Below, piece by piece: positions 7,084-7,543 of a stretch of 7,543 nt of DNA. This stretch comes from an uncultured Veillonella sp. (GTDB lineage: Bacteria; Bacillota; Negativicutes; Veillonellales; Veillonellaceae): NCBI GenBank assembly GCA_900757715.1, contig CAAEOZ010000159.1, forward strand, positions 1-7,543, written 5' to 3'. A program made the position numbers and the translations under genes. The notes below the pieces were generated by a model, which was given only the letters and a program-made list of their open reading frames with translations, had not been told where the DNA came from and ran no database searches. Position 1 is the stretch's first letter, and the number at the start of each line of letters is the position of its first letter.

Positions 7084-7543
7084 TCAATTCTGCCGGGAAT
7101 TCATATACGCCTTCACCTGTTCACTAATCTGTTTCATCCCTTTCACCGAAGGATGGCCGCTCATCTTATCAAGCTCTTTCAATTCGATGCAATCGATCTG
7201 ATAATGTTTGCAAATTGTTCTGACTGATTCAGTTATCTCGTTTCCCAAACCATCATTCAACAAAAAATAGATCTCCACATTAGGATAGTAATCAATCATT
7301 GTATCCAGCATATAAGCCATGGCAGGGCGGAAAGAATACAAATCTTTTTTAGACCAATCCGCATACTTATACTCTCCTAAAGGAGATTTTGCCCAATAAT
7401 CATTAGTCGCGCCAAAAATAAAAATAATATCAGGACAGCCCAATGCCTTCATCCGGGTGATGAAAGAACGGTCGCTATAATCCTCCGAACGGTAACCGGT
7501 ATGGCAAATAGTAGCACCGGAAAACGAATTATTCACACAAAGA
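7084..7543 (-). CDS. SGNH/GDSL hydrolase, C-terminal part (N-terminus beyond the window)
   Basis: The frame stays open through the right edge (codons for Leu-Cys lie before the GTG at 7536), so that GTG is internal and the gene is cut by the window, not truncated in the genome. About 152 residues are visible. Three of the four SGNH blocks can be seen: block II glycine in NNSFSGATIC, block III GATND (oxyanion-hole Asn in FIFGATND), and the C-terminal catalytic His in SGHPSVKGM. The nucleophile block GDS must lie outside. The family includes esterases and acetylhydrolases, often of glycans; substrate unknown. Any signal peptide would also lie outside. The gene converges on the PUL operon and so forms a separate transcription unit. 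It could act on acetyl groups of the same glycan or be unrelated to the PUL. Confidence 0.85.
   Translation of the reverse strand, partial: LCVNNSFSGATICHTGYRSEDYSDRSFITRMKALGCPDIIFIFGATNDYWAKSPLGEYKYADWSKKDLYSFRPAMAYMLDTMIDYYPNVEIYFLLNDGLGNEITESVRTICKHYQIDCIELKELDKMSGHPSVKGMKQISEQVKAYMNSRQN

Noticed and set aside
7534..7536. GTG as the start codon of the minus-strand hydrolase
   Set aside because: The frame is open to the window edge, and a start here would remove the GDS nucleophile block that the family needs. It is an internal Val codon.

Overview
The window looks like part of a polysaccharide utilization locus (PUL) from a gut Bacteroidota, most likely Bacteroides or Phocaeicola. The base composition is AT-rich. 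Genes have no clear Shine-Dalgarno sequences. A SusC/SusD pair carries all the family hallmarks, and the candidate promoters fit the Bacteroides sigma-ABfr pattern (TTTG, about 20 nt, TAnnTTTG) rather than the E. coli pattern.

Layout. Positions 1-160 are the leader of the susC-like gene. It holds a strong leftward-reading intrinsic terminator (45-84). Two sigma-ABfr-like promoters on the minus strand lie to its right, at 154-185 and 120-151. Together they predict a short antisense RNA over the susC leader. Three genes then follow on the plus strand with gaps of 14 and 4 nt, clearly one operon: an STN-domain SusC-like TonB-dependent transporter (161-3625), a SusD-like surface lipoprotein (3640-5442) and a periplasmic S1 sulfatase of the iduronate-2-sulfatase type (5447-6880). 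The sulfatase stop codon overlaps the start of a 16-codon reading frame that looks like the beginning of a signal peptide and then stops, possibly the stump of a lost fourth gene. A 203-nt convergent intergenic region follows, with a long imperfect inverted repeat (6976-7026). The window ends in the C-terminal part of a minus-strand SGNH/GDSL hydrolase whose N-terminus lies beyond the right edge.

How it works together (inference from family knowledge). SusD and SusC capture a sulfated glycan at the cell surface and import it. The sulfatase removes a sulfate ester from the imported oligosaccharide in the periplasm. It is a serine-type enzyme and would need an anaerobic sulfatase-maturating enzyme encoded elsewhere. 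The STN domain suggests that transport is coupled to an anti-sigma/ECF sigma pair outside the window. The candidate antisense RNA would add a second, repressive layer, as described for cis-encoded PUL sRNAs such as DonS in B. fragilis. No glycoside hydrolase or polysaccharide lyase is visible, so the exact glycan cannot be named.
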